Positions 16,400 to 24,464 of a DNA stretch of 64,000 nt are shown here, in pieces. Origin of the DNA: Phytobacter diazotrophicus (GTDB lineage Bacteria; Pseudomonadota; Gammaproteobacteria; Enterobacterales; Enterobacteriaceae); the NCBI GenBank assembly GCA_004346725.1, contig SMDE01000006.1, positions 1 through 64,000 of the forward strand, given 5' to 3'. Positions within the stretch are counted from its first letter, which is position 1, and each line of letters starts with the position of its first letter. Under the pieces are notes generated by a model. The model saw only the letters and a list, made by a program, of their open reading frames with translations, did not search any database and was not told the origin of the DNA. A program made the translations under genes and the position numbers.

Positions 16400-16443
16400 T
16401 ATGGGGATCCCTCCCCCTCTACGATCGGGCACCGAACCCGTAA

Positions 16444-16470
16444 CCCGGATAAGGCGCAGCCGCATCCGGG
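16444..16470. repeat. REP element downstream of afuC
   Basis: CCCGGAT (16444-16450) pairs with ATCCGGG (16464-16470), with the AAGGCGCAGCCGC interior typical of REP sequences. It begins 6 nt beyond the afuC stop and probably protects the mRNA 3' end. Confidence 0.7.
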
Positions 16471-16476
16471 ATAAAC

Positions 16477-17523
16477 TCACGCGGTTTCGGCCAGTTCGAA
16501 CATACCGTAGGGGTGGATTTGCAAGTAATACTGCTCACCAACATCCGGTTGCAGACGGGTAGCGTTGACCTGCAACAAAATGCGCTGGCCGTGCCATTCC
16601 ACAATCACCTCGTACTGCGGCCCCATATAGGCCACATGCACGATCACGCAACGCTGGCTGTCATCACCCTGTTCACCCAGCGTGATGGCCTCCGGACGGA
16701 CACCCACCGTGCCGCTTCCCTGGGCCGAGAAATGTGCCGGCACAGGCAAACGGTATCCATAGATATCAACGAATTGCGGGTGGAACGTTGCCGGGAACAG
16801 GTTGGCATCCCCCATAAAACTCGCCATAAAGCGTGACGCAGGCTGGCGATACAGATTCTGCGGAGAGCCCATCTGCATGATGTGACCCTTGTTCATCACC
16901 AGCACAGTATCGGAGACGGCAAATGCCTCGCTCTGATCGTGCGTCACATACAGCGACGTGATGTTGAACTGCTTTTGCAACTCGCGAATTTTATCGCGCA
17001 TGCTGCGACGCAGGTTGGCGTCGAGGTTACTCAACGGCTCATCAAACAACAGCACTTTGGGTTTGAGGATCAGCGCGCGTGCCAGCGCCACGCGCTGTTG
17101 CTGCCCACCAGAAATCTGATCCACGTAGCGGTCTTCAAAGCCTTCCAGATCCACCATCGCCAGCGCTTCTTTCACCCGCGTTTTCACCTCCGCACGTGAA
17201 ACCCCCAGCATCTTGAGACCGTAACCCACGTTTTCTCCCAGCGACATATGGGGGAAGAGGGCGTAGGACTGGAACACCATGCAGATATCGCGCTGCTGAA
17301 TGGAGCGATGCGTGACATCCTCACCATCAATAAAAATGTGTCCCTCAGAGGGCTTTTCCAGCCCTGCCACCAGACGCAGCACCGTGGTTTTCCCACAGCC
17401 TGATGGGCCAAGTAACGTCACCATCTCCCCCTGAGGGATGGCAAGATTAATGTTGTCGATAACTGTGTTGTTACCAAATCGCTTGGTGACATTGCGCAGT
17501 TCAACGAAATGTTTTTGTGTCAT
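16477..17523 (-). CDS. afuC: ABC transporter ATP-binding protein AfuC
   Basis: 348 residues, very similar to E. coli AfuC. It has Walker [10 protein letters not shown] (about residue 40), Q-loop [12 protein letters not shown], signature [15 protein letters not shown] (about 137), Walker [17 protein letters not shown] and switch-loop His in [11 protein letters not shown]-terminal TOBE-type domain ([13 protein letters not shown] and onward) is present, as in PotA/MalK-type ATPases. AfuC was once annotated as a ferric-ion ATPase. The AfuABC system of Actinobacillus and Citrobacter rodentium was shown to import sugar phosphates, and the uhp-like genes upstream support that role here. It is the last gene of the operon, 12 nt after afuB. 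Confidence 0.93.
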   Translation of the reverse strand: MTQKHFVELRNVTKRFGNNTVIDNINLAIPQGEMVTLLGPSGCGKTTVLRLVAGLEKPSEGHIFIDGEDVTHRSIQQRDICMVFQSYALFPHMSLGENVGYGLKMLGVSRAEVKTRVKEALAMVDLEGFEDRYVDQISGGQQQRVALARALILKPKVLLFDEPLSNLDANLRRSMRDKIRELQKQFNITSLYVTHDQSEAFAVSDTVLVMNKGHIMQMGSPQNLYRQPASRFMASFMGDANLFPATFHPQFVDIYGYRLPVPAHFSAQGSGTVGVRPEAITLGEQGDDSQRCVIVHVAYMGPQYEVIVEWHGQRILLQVNATRLQPDVGEQYYLQIHPYGMFELAETA

Positions 17524-17535
17524 GGTCGCGCTCCG

Positions 17536-19614
17536 TTAGGCCTGGTTTTTAGCTTTGGAACGGGAGATACGCGCCTCACCGATCAGCCAGTCAAAGATGA
17601 AGATGATGGCGAGCATCACCACAATAAGGATTGAGCCATAGGCAATTGCCACGCCATATTCGCCGTCTTCCACGCGGTTCAGAATGTAGGCGGTCGCCAC
17701 ACGCGTATCCGGCGTTACCAAAAAGACAATGGCGCTGACGGTAGTGATGGCGCGGACAAAGCTGTAAATCAGCGCGGACAAAATCGCCGGGCGCAGCAGG
17801 GGCAGCAAAATCTGCGTAATGGTACGCAACGACCCGGCGCGCAGGCTAAGTGAGGCCTCATCCAGTGATTTATCAATCTGGCCTAAGCCTGCGATCCCGG
17901 CGCGAATACCCACCGGCACGTTACGCATCACCATCGAAATAATAACAATGGCGGCGGTGCCAGTGATGTACACCGGGGCGCTGTTAAAGGCGAGAATATA
18001 AGAGACACCCGCCACGGTGCCCGGAACCGCAAAGCACAGCATGGTGGTGAACTCGATGGTCTTTTTCCCTTTGAATTGCTGGCGCACCACAATCCAGGCA
18101 ATCAGCAGGCCGAAAATGGCGGTGATCGGGGCGGCAATCCCGGCGTAAAGCAGGGTATCGAGCAGAGAAGGCCACGCGCCATCGCTCATTCCCTGGCCAA
18201 ACAGCTTAATAAAGTTATCCAGCGTCAGGGTGTAGTCCACGCCCCAGTTCACCGTGAAACTGCCGTAGAAAATGCTGCCATAGAGCAGGGCGTTGAAGGC
18301 CACCCAGACTGCCAGCAGCGCCACTACGCTCCATACCAGCGTGACCGGCAGAGGCTGCACATCGCCGCGATAGGATTTGCCGGAAACGGTGACGTAAGAG
18401 CGTTTGCCGATCCACATGTACTGCACGCAGAACACCAGCAGCGAGAAGAGCAGCAGGAACGCACCAAGCGTACTGGCGGCCTGATAATCAAGCTGCGAAC
18501 CGGTGATGTAGAAGTAGATTTGCGTTGCCAGCACGTCGAAGTTGCCGCCAAGCACCAGCGGGTTACTAAAATCGGCCAGCGACTGCACGACCACAATCAG
18601 AAACGCGTTAGCCAGCGCCGGTTTTAGCAGCGGGATAAATACCCCGTTAAAGGTCTGCCAGCGGCTGGCGCGCAGGGTGTACGAGGCCTCTTCCAGTGAC
18701 GGATGAATAGTCTTAATCGCCCCGTCGAGGATCATAAAGGCCATGGGAGTGAATGCCAGCACCTGCGCCAGCCAGATACCGGTAAACCCATACAGCCAGT
18801 TGGTATTGGTGAGCCCGAACCAGTCGACCATTAATTCGGTGATATAGCCGGAACGTCCCATCATCAGGGTAACGCCGAGGCCGACGACAAACGGCGGGGT
18901 GACGATCGGCAGAATCGAGAAAATGCGGCCAATAATCGCGCTGCGCTGCGCAATGCGGGTTGTGTAAATCGCCAGCACCAGGCCGAAGAAGGTACAGCCG
19001 ACGCCCACGGCAATAGAGAGCCAGATGGAGTTCAAAATCACCTGAATGATGTGCGCCTGGGCGAGCACATTCATAAACGCCAGCGGGGCAAATTCACCGC
19101 TGGCGGTGGTGAACATAGGAATAAAGATGGCAATACTTGGCCAGACGATAAAGACGCCGATCAGCGCCACGATGACAATCAGCGAACCAATAACAAAACG
19201 GTCGCCGCCGAGCCACTCCAGGCGGGTGAGTGCCAGAGTCATGATGGCTGCAAGGGCGACAAACAGCACAATCACCGCATAACCGAGACCACGTCCTTCT
19301 ACGGTGGCGCTGACAGCCACAAACGCCATGCACAGTAAGGCCCAGCCGGCGTCAAAGTAGTGGCGGCCTCGCTGCTCGCGCTTCGCTTCACTCAGTGGGC
19401 GAAGCAATAACACGGCGGGCAGCAGATACCACAACCAACTGACGTTAACGTGCGACCAGCCGTAGGCGTCGATAATTTCATCGCGCGTGGACTCCAGCAG
19501 GCCATAATCCAGGCTCCAGCTTGGCAGCAGCGCAAAGGCCAGCCCGCCAAGCAGAACCCAAAGGAATATCGCATCCCGCTTGGGGGCGGGATGGAGTGTG
19601 AGTGTGTGTGACAT
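17536..19614 (-). CDS. afuB: Fused ABC permease AfuB
   Basis: 692 residues from the ATG at 19614, which has a weak GGA 6 nt upstream; an ATG at 19620 is also possible. The protein is two fused permease domains, each with a coupling EAA loop: EEASYTLRASRWQTFNGVFIP in the first half and DEASLSLRAGSLRTITQILLP in the second. An extra set of N-terminal membrane segments (residues about 15-170) precedes the first domain, as in FbpB/AfuB-type permeases. It forms the membrane channel of the sugar-phosphate importer with AfuA and AfuC. A REP sequence separates it from afuA. Confidence 0.92.
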   Translation of the reverse strand: MSHTLTLHPAPKRDAIFLWVLLGGLAFALLPSWSLDYGLLESTRDEIIDAYGWSHVNVSWLWYLLPAVLLLRPLSEAKREQRGRHYFDAGWALLCMAFVAVSATVEGRGLGYAVIVLFVALAAIMTLALTRLEWLGGDRFVIGSLIVIVALIGVFIVWPSIAIFIPMFTTASGEFAPLAFMNVLAQAHIIQVILNSIWLSIAVGVGCTFFGLVLAIYTTRIAQRSAIIGRIFSILPIVTPPFVVGLGVTLMMGRSGYITELMVDWFGLTNTNWLYGFTGIWLAQVLAFTPMAFMILDGAIKTIHPSLEEASYTLRASRWQTFNGVFIPLLKPALANAFLIVVVQSLADFSNPLVLGGNFDVLATQIYFYITGSQLDYQAASTLGAFLLLFSLLVFCVQYMWIGKRSYVTVSGKSYRGDVQPLPVTLVWSVVALLAVWVAFNALLYGSIFYGSFTVNWGVDYTLTLDNFIKLFGQGMSDGAWPSLLDTLLYAGIAAPITAIFGLLIAWIVVRQQFKGKKTIEFTTMLCFAVPGTVAGVSYILAFNSAPVYITGTAAIVIISMVMRNVPVGIRAGIAGLGQIDKSLDEASLSLRAGSLRTITQILLPLLRPAILSALIYSFVRAITTVSAIVFLVTPDTRVATAYILNRVEDGEYGVAIAYGSILIVVMLAIIFIFDWLIGEARISRSKAKNQA

Positions 19615-19633
19615 AAGCATTCCGGTGTTGTAG

Positions 19634-19664
19634 GCCGGGTAAAGCCGTTACGCCGCTACCCGGC
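19634..19664. repeat. REP element between afuA and afuB
   Basis: GCCGGGTA (19634-19641) pairs with TACCCGGC (19657-19664). It lies inside the operon, just 3' of the binding-protein gene. REP elements at this position (as between malE and malF) stabilise the upstream mRNA and raise binding-protein output relative to the permease; that effect is inferred here. Confidence 0.75.
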
Positions 19665-19685
19665 AATATGATCGCCAATGCGCGT

Positions 19686-20717
19686 TTACTGGCCCATCTT
19701 CACGTCGCTAACCCATTTGTTAATGAGCGCTTTACGTACGTCCGTGGAACCGTATTTATCCATGTCGTAATTGATAAGTTTCAGGTCGTCGAGCTTGAGC
19801 GAGTTCGGGGAGGTTTCGGCGGTGGTGTTGGTCAGGATCTGATAAGACTTGCCCTTTTTCCATGCCAGCTCCTGTGCTTCTTTTGACAGCGCCCAGTCAA
19901 TGAACAGCTTCGCGTTATCCAGGTTGCGTGCCCCTTTCAGGATGCTGATACCGCCAATTTCGTAGCCGGTGCCTTCACAAGGTGAAATCAGTTCCAGCGG
20001 CGCGCCTTGCTCTTTTTCCAGCGAGTAGTCATGCAGGAAGCCAATGCCGATGGCGGTTTCGCCACGCGCGGCGTTACGTGCCGGGGCGATACCCGATTTG
20101 GTGTACTGAGAGATATTGCTATTGAGCTGTTTTAAGTAATCGAAAGCCTGGTCTTCGCCCCAAAGTTGAACGAAGGTTGCCAGCGCGGTATAGGCGGTGC
20201 CGGAACTCTGCGGGTCGGCGATTTGAATTTCGCTTTTGTATTCCGGCTTCGTCAGATCTTTCCAGCACTTCGGAATGGGCAGGTTTTTCTCTTTCAGGCG
20301 TTGGGTGTTAACGCCAAAACCGAGAATGCCCACGTAAACGGCGGAAGAGAGATTGCCTTTCACTTTGGCCGGATCGCGGAATTTCTCCATGATTTCGCCC
20401 AGATTGGCTGATTTATAGGGCTGCAACAGTCCCATCTCCCCGGCCTGCGACTGTGGATCCAGCGTGCCGCCGTACCAGACATCCGCCTGCGGGTTTTTCT
20501 TCTCCGCATCGACTTTCGCCAGCGTGCTGCCTGAGCCGTTGCGGATGAAGGAGGTTTTCACATTGTATTTCTCGCCGAAGGCCTGTGTTTCGGTTTCACA
20601 CATTTCGTTGGTCGCGCTGCAGTAGACCACCAGACGACCTTCTGCTTTGGCCGCGCTGCTGAATGCCGCCAGCGCCAAACCGGTCGCCACCAGGGTAGAG
20701 AGCAGGGTAACTTTCAT
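19686..20717 (-). CDS. afuA: Periplasmic substrate-binding protein AfuA
   Basis: 343 residues with a Sec signal peptide (MKVTLLSTLVATGLALAAFSS, cleavage probably after AAKA, residue 25). The mature part is a ferric-binding-protein-like fold: LVVYCSATNEMCETETQAFG, SFIRNGSGSTLAKVDAE, ADVWYGGTLDPQSQAGEMGLL, and near the C-terminus RNLDNAKLFIDWALSKEAQELAW. Family relatives bind iron, but AfuA of Actinobacillus and C. rodentium binds glucose-6-phosphate and related sugar phosphates. The gene has a GGAAGGA ribosome-binding site and starts 4 nt after the uhpC-like gene. Confidence 0.92.
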   Translation of the reverse strand: MKVTLLSTLVATGLALAAFSSAAKAEGRLVVYCSATNEMCETETQAFGEKYNVKTSFIRNGSGSTLAKVDAEKKNPQADVWYGGTLDPQSQAGEMGLLQPYKSANLGEIMEKFRDPAKVKGNLSSAVYVGILGFGVNTQRLKEKNLPIPKCWKDLTKPEYKSEIQIADPQSSGTAYTALATFVQLWGEDQAFDYLKQLNSNISQYTKSGIAPARNAARGETAIGIGFLHDYSLEKEQGAPLELISPCEGTGYEIGGISILKGARNLDNAKLFIDWALSKEAQELAWKKGKSYQILTNTTAETSPNSLKLDDLKLINYDMDKYGSTDVRKALINKWVSDVKMGQ

Positions 20718-20721
20718 TGTT

Positions 20722-22032
20722 TTATCCTTCCTGTGAGGTTGTAGGACTGCGAGACGTCATGATGCCCGCCATCAACAAGGGCATCAGAAGTAAACCCATT
20801 AATACGGCGGCGACGGAGAGCAAGCTGAACATCCCCGACCAGCCATAGCGTTCAATCACCTGCGACAGCGGCCAGCCCGCCAGCGCTGCGCCCGCATAGG
20901 CAAAGACGCCGAGAAAACCGGTTATCGATCCTGCCGCGGCCTTATGCCCGCATTCGACGGCGGCCAGGCCGATGAGCATTTGTGGGCCAAAAACAAAAAA
21001 TCCCACGGTAAAAAAGCACATCGCCAGCAACGCGTAGTGATGTACCGGCGCCAGCCACAGTGCCGCGACCGAAACAATCAGCCCCAGCGTGAAGAGCAAA
21101 ATCATCGGCGCTCTCTGCCCGCTAAACAGCAAATCCGATCCCCAACCGGCGAACAGCGCACCTAACAGACCGCCGACTTCAAACAGCATCACCGTGGCAT
21201 TCGCGCTCAATAAATTGACGCCGTGGCTTTCTGCCAGCCAGATGTTGCCCCAGTCATTGAGCGCAATGCGGATCAGGTAGACCAGCACATACGACACGCC
21301 CAGCAGCCAGATCATCGGGTTACGCAACATGGTGATACGTAACATCTGCCATAAGCCCATTGGGGGGCTTTGTTGTACCTGACGGAGCTCCAGCGGGTCA
21401 TGCCGCCATTCGCCCACGCTCGGTAATCCTTCTTCCTGCGGTGTACCCCGCAGTTGCATTGTCAGCCAGACGCCGAGCGCCATGCTGATTATCCCTGGTG
21501 TCAGCATCGCAGCCTGCCAGCCCCACCAGTGGGCGGCAAAGGCACATATCAGCGGAATCACGGCACCGCCAATATTGATGGACATGTTCCAGCATCCCCA
21601 CCAGAAGCCGCGTTCATTGCGGGAATACCAGTGGGTGAGCAGGCGAGCACAGGGGGGCCAGCCCCAGCCCTGAAAAAAACCGTTTAACGTCCAGACCACT
21701 AACAGCAGCGGCAGTGAGTCACCAAAAGCGAACAACACGTTCAGTAAACCCGTGGCGAACAGCCCGCAGCCCATAAAGGCGCGCTGCCCGTGGCTGTCGT
21801 GCCATAGCCCGGCGGCAAACTTTGACAGGCCATAGCTGAGGTAAAACAGTGAGCCCATCAGCCCGATGTCGCCTTTGTCTAACCCCAGATCGCTTTGTAG
21901 CGCCGGAAGCACGTAATTGACGCTTTTACGCGTCAGGTAAAACGCCGCATAGCCCACCACCATGCACAGCAGTAACCGTGGGCGAAAAGCCCGGTAACGT
22001 TGTTCAACTTCAGCAGATGAGATGGCGTGCAT
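20722..22032 (-). CDS. UhpC-like membrane sensor (OPA family)
   Basis: 436 residues, about 12 membrane helices, of the organophosphate:phosphate antiporter family. It matches UhpC better than UhpT. YAAFYLTRKSVNYVLPALQSDLG near residue 30 and FFQGWGWPPCARLLTHWYSRNERGFWWGCWNMSINIGG near 115 are the signature blocks, with the basic residues that bind phosphate. In the Uhp system UhpC senses external glucose-6-phosphate and activates the kinase UhpB. It lies between the kinase and afuA in one transcript, which suggests that it senses the same sugar phosphate that AfuABC imports. It has a CTGGAG ribosome-binding site. Confidence 0.85.
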   Translation of the reverse strand: MHAISSAEVEQRYRAFRPRLLLCMVVGYAAFYLTRKSVNYVLPALQSDLGLDKGDIGLMGSLFYLSYGLSKFAAGLWHDSHGQRAFMGCGLFATGLLNVLFAFGDSLPLLLVVWTLNGFFQGWGWPPCARLLTHWYSRNERGFWWGCWNMSINIGGAVIPLICAFAAHWWGWQAAMLTPGIISMALGVWLTMQLRGTPQEEGLPSVGEWRHDPLELRQVQQSPPMGLWQMLRITMLRNPMIWLLGVSYVLVYLIRIALNDWGNIWLAESHGVNLLSANATVMLFEVGGLLGALFAGWGSDLLFSGQRAPMILLFTLGLIVSVAALWLAPVHHYALLAMCFFTVGFFVFGPQMLIGLAAVECGHKAAAGSITGFLGVFAYAGAALAGWPLSQVIERYGWSGMFSLLSVAAVLMGLLLMPLLMAGIMTSRSPTTSQEG

Positions 22033-22118
22033 AGCGGTCTCCAGTTGCGCTGACTATAGGTAAGCGCAAACGAAAGCGGATGAGAGAAACTCCCCAGGTG
22101 ACTAAGACTTTTTCCTGG

Positions 22119-23660
22119 TCAGAGCGGGTTTTGTTGCAAAATTGTGGGCAGGTTAACAGTTACGTGCGTGCCCTGACGCGACTCAAGCGTTAGCTCACCC
22201 CCCAGGGCATGGACACGTTCGCGCATTCCCTGGATACCAAAGCCCGGCATCTTCTCAGCGGCTATACCGAGGCCGTTATCATGCACTTCGAGACACAGAC
22301 GGCCGTTTTGCTCGCTAAGGGCGATGCGCACTTCACTGGCGCAGGCGTGTTTGCAGACGTTATTGAGTAACTCTTGCAGCAGGCGATAGAGGGTGAAAAC
22401 CAGGGTTTCGCTGGCGGGGGGAGCACTTAGCCGATAATCGAAATGGCAGGCAATACCGCGCTCGGCAAAGGCAAATTCGTTAACCAGATGGTGCAGGGCT
22501 TCTTGCAGCGAGAGCTCATCCAGCACCGGCGGGCGAAGCTGGCGCAACAGTTGCCGGGTGGAGTGGTGGATGCGCCTGGCGAGTTCGTTGATTTGATTCG
22601 CGGCTTCCAGCGCCCGATCTGTTTCGCCCGCCCGCTTCACCAACTGTGACTGAATTTGGATGGTGGTAATATTCTGGCCAATTTCGTCATGCAGTTCGCG
22701 GGCGAGACTTTTGCGGGTGTCCTCTTCTGTATGGATAAGTTTCTCGGTCAACACCCGGCGGGCCTGTAATTCCGCCTCCAGCCGTTTGCGGTAGTGGTGC
22801 AGATTTTGCGCCAGATGTTGCTGACGGCTGATGGCGATCCCCAGGCCAATCCCCAGTAGCGCTTGTGTCGCAAGGAAGATTTCCAGTTCCAACAGGTCGC
22901 TAAACCCTACCCCAATCTGACGGGCGATGGTGATCAACATACTGCCGAGCAGGCCAGACAGCACGCCGCCCTGCCAGCCGAACTTCCATGCCATCACCAC
23001 GTTGGGTAAAAACACCACGATCAGTAACAGGCGTTCAATCTGCGGTGACAGCACCATCTGCGTGCCGATCCCGATAATAAAAAAGAGGCTGCACCAGATG
23101 ATAAGCGAGGTCCGTAACGGCGGCGCTATCGTGTCAAGGCCAAGCAGATGATGGCGATGTTGCTGACGTAAGAATTCAAAAATGAGATAGACAAAGGGTG
23201 TCAGTAGCACCCCGCCGGTGAACGAAGCCAGGCCCGCCAGCAGCATGGTGCTTTGCAAAAAAGGGGCGAGCAGCAGGGTATGCAGCAGTGCGCTGGCGGT
23301 AACGGCAGTCAACAACAGGGACAATCGTTGCCAGTAGAGCGGAAAGCGGTGCCAGAAATGTTGCGTCATCAGCGCCGGAAGCAGGCTGATGATGGGCGCG
23401 GCCAGCATCGTATAGCCACTCAGGAGCTGCTCGCTGTGCAGCCAGAAAATCAGCGCCAACTGGGGGAGCAATAAGGCTGGCCAGAAACGACGCGAGAGCA
23501 AAATCAGCAGTGCCAGATAGACGCCATGCGGTAGAAAGAGCACCGCCTGCTGGCCGTTATGGGTGAGGTAGAAACTGAGCGTCCACAGCATTAGCCAGCC
23601 AGGCCCCCAGGCCAGCACAATAAACAGCGAGATGATCCCGTGGCGTAATGAACGCGACAT
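22119..23660 (-). CDS. UhpB-like sensor histidine kinase (MASE1 type)
   Basis: 513 residues. The N-terminal half holds about eight membrane segments of the MASE1 type (WGPGWLMLWTLSFYLTHNGQQ onward). After a coiled linker (residues 270-305, rich in Gln, Arg and Leu) comes the HisKA_3 box SLARELHDEIGQNITTIQIQ with the phospho-accepting His near residue 317. The HATPase domain follows (LLQELLNNVCKHA, VHDNGLGIAAEKMPGFGIQGMRERV). It should phosphorylate the adjacent UhpA-like regulator when the UhpC-like protein signals ligand. Its start overlaps the regulator stop (TGATG), giving translational coupling. Confidence 0.87.
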   Translation of the reverse strand: MSRSLRHGIISLFIVLAWGPGWLMLWTLSFYLTHNGQQAVLFLPHGVYLALLILLSRRFWPALLLPQLALIFWLHSEQLLSGYTMLAAPIISLLPALMTQHFWHRFPLYWQRLSLLLTAVTASALLHTLLLAPFLQSTMLLAGLASFTGGVLLTPFVYLIFEFLRQQHRHHLLGLDTIAPPLRTSLIIWCSLFFIIGIGTQMVLSPQIERLLLIVVFLPNVVMAWKFGWQGGVLSGLLGSMLITIARQIGVGFSDLLELEIFLATQALLGIGLGIAISRQQHLAQNLHHYRKRLEAELQARRVLTEKLIHTEEDTRKSLARELHDEIGQNITTIQIQSQLVKRAGETDRALEAANQINELARRIHHSTRQLLRQLRPPVLDELSLQEALHHLVNEFAFAERGIACHFDYRLSAPPASETLVFTLYRLLQELLNNVCKHACASEVRIALSEQNGRLCLEVHDNGLGIAAEKMPGFGIQGMRERVHALGGELTLESRQGTHVTVNLPTILQQNPL

Positions 23661-24289
23661 CAGTGATTCGCCAGCAGATTATGGTTAAGCGCAAAATGGA
23701 CCAGTTCAATGGTGGTGGCGCAGTTCAGTTTACCGAGCACATTGGCACGGTGAACATGCACCGTTTTATGGCTGAGATCGAGTTTGAACGCGACTTCTTT
23801 GACGCTATCGCCTTTCACCAGTAAATCAAACACTTCCCGCTCGCGTGGTGTCAGAGACGCCAGGACTTTGTTCGGTTCGATCCCGCCGCGCAGCGCCTTT
23901 AGCGCATCGGCACAAAGATAATGGCCGCCAAGACCGACGGAACGCACCGCGCGCACTAGTTCTTCCGGGCCGCAGCGTTTGGTCAGATAGCCGCTGGCTC
24001 CCGCATCCAGTGCGCTTTGCACAAAGGCAGGGGTATCGTAGATGCTTAGAATGATGGCGCGAAAATCAGGGCGCTGCGCCCGCAGGCGTTTCAGCAGACT
24101 CAGACCATTTTCATCCGGCATGGCGACATCAAGGACGGCGACATCCACATCACTTTTTAATAGCGCAGGCCAGGCTTCGGCGGCGGTACTGTATTGCCCG
24201 GTGATGCTGAGATTGTCTTCAAGGCCGAGAAGTTGGGCGAATCCTGAACGCACCACCACATGATCATCCACCAGAACCACACGAATCAT
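23660..24289 (-). CDS. UhpA-like response regulator (NarL/LuxR type)
   Basis: 209 residues. The receiver domain has VVLVDDHVVVRSG at the start, the phosphoacceptor Asp in VAVLDVAMPDENG (about residue 54), and Lys in YLTKRCGPEELV. The C-terminal LuxR-type helix-turn-helix is LTPREREVFDLLVKGDSVKEVAFKLDLSHKTVHVHRANVLGKL. It is the first gene of the uhpABC-afuABC-like operon and should activate this operon, and possibly only this one. A separate true uhpABCT locus may exist elsewhere in the genome. Confidence 0.87.
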   Translation of the reverse strand: MIRVVLVDDHVVVRSGFAQLLGLEDNLSITGQYSTAAEAWPALLKSDVDVAVLDVAMPDENGLSLLKRLRAQRPDFRAIILSIYDTPAFVQSALDAGASGYLTKRCGPEELVRAVRSVGLGGHYLCADALKALRGGIEPNKVLASLTPREREVFDLLVKGDSVKEVAFKLDLSHKTVHVHRANVLGKLNCATTIELVHFALNHNLLANH

Positions 24290-24464
24290 AACGCACTCTC
24301 ATAAGCCTAAAGCTTCATGATGCCGTCTGGTTTTCGCGTGGCAATGCTCTGGTCAATGATATGTAAGCGGTGTAACAAAATTGCAATATTTAACCTGTTC
24401 CGGGAAGGGAAAGAGGGGGCGCCATTGAGGCCATCCCTGGCCATCCACGAATCCTTTCGGAGGA

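Larger units (their letters stand above)
15482..16476. other. Long intergenic region with promoter and repeats
   Basis: 995 bp without a supported gene. The part from 15482 to about 16050 is AT-rich and should hold the eat-eutBC promoter. From about 16080 to 16470 the base composition changes sharply to GC-rich and the sequence is a mosaic of intergenic repeats: a phage-related-looking block (16080-16290), a CCCTCTCCC palindrome, and a REP next to the afuC end. Confidence 0.6.

Noticed and set aside
16477-20717. Ferric iron uptake as the role of afuABC
   Set aside because: The older name rests on fold similarity; the uhp-like sensory genes in the operon and published work on AfuA in related bacteria favour sugar phosphates.
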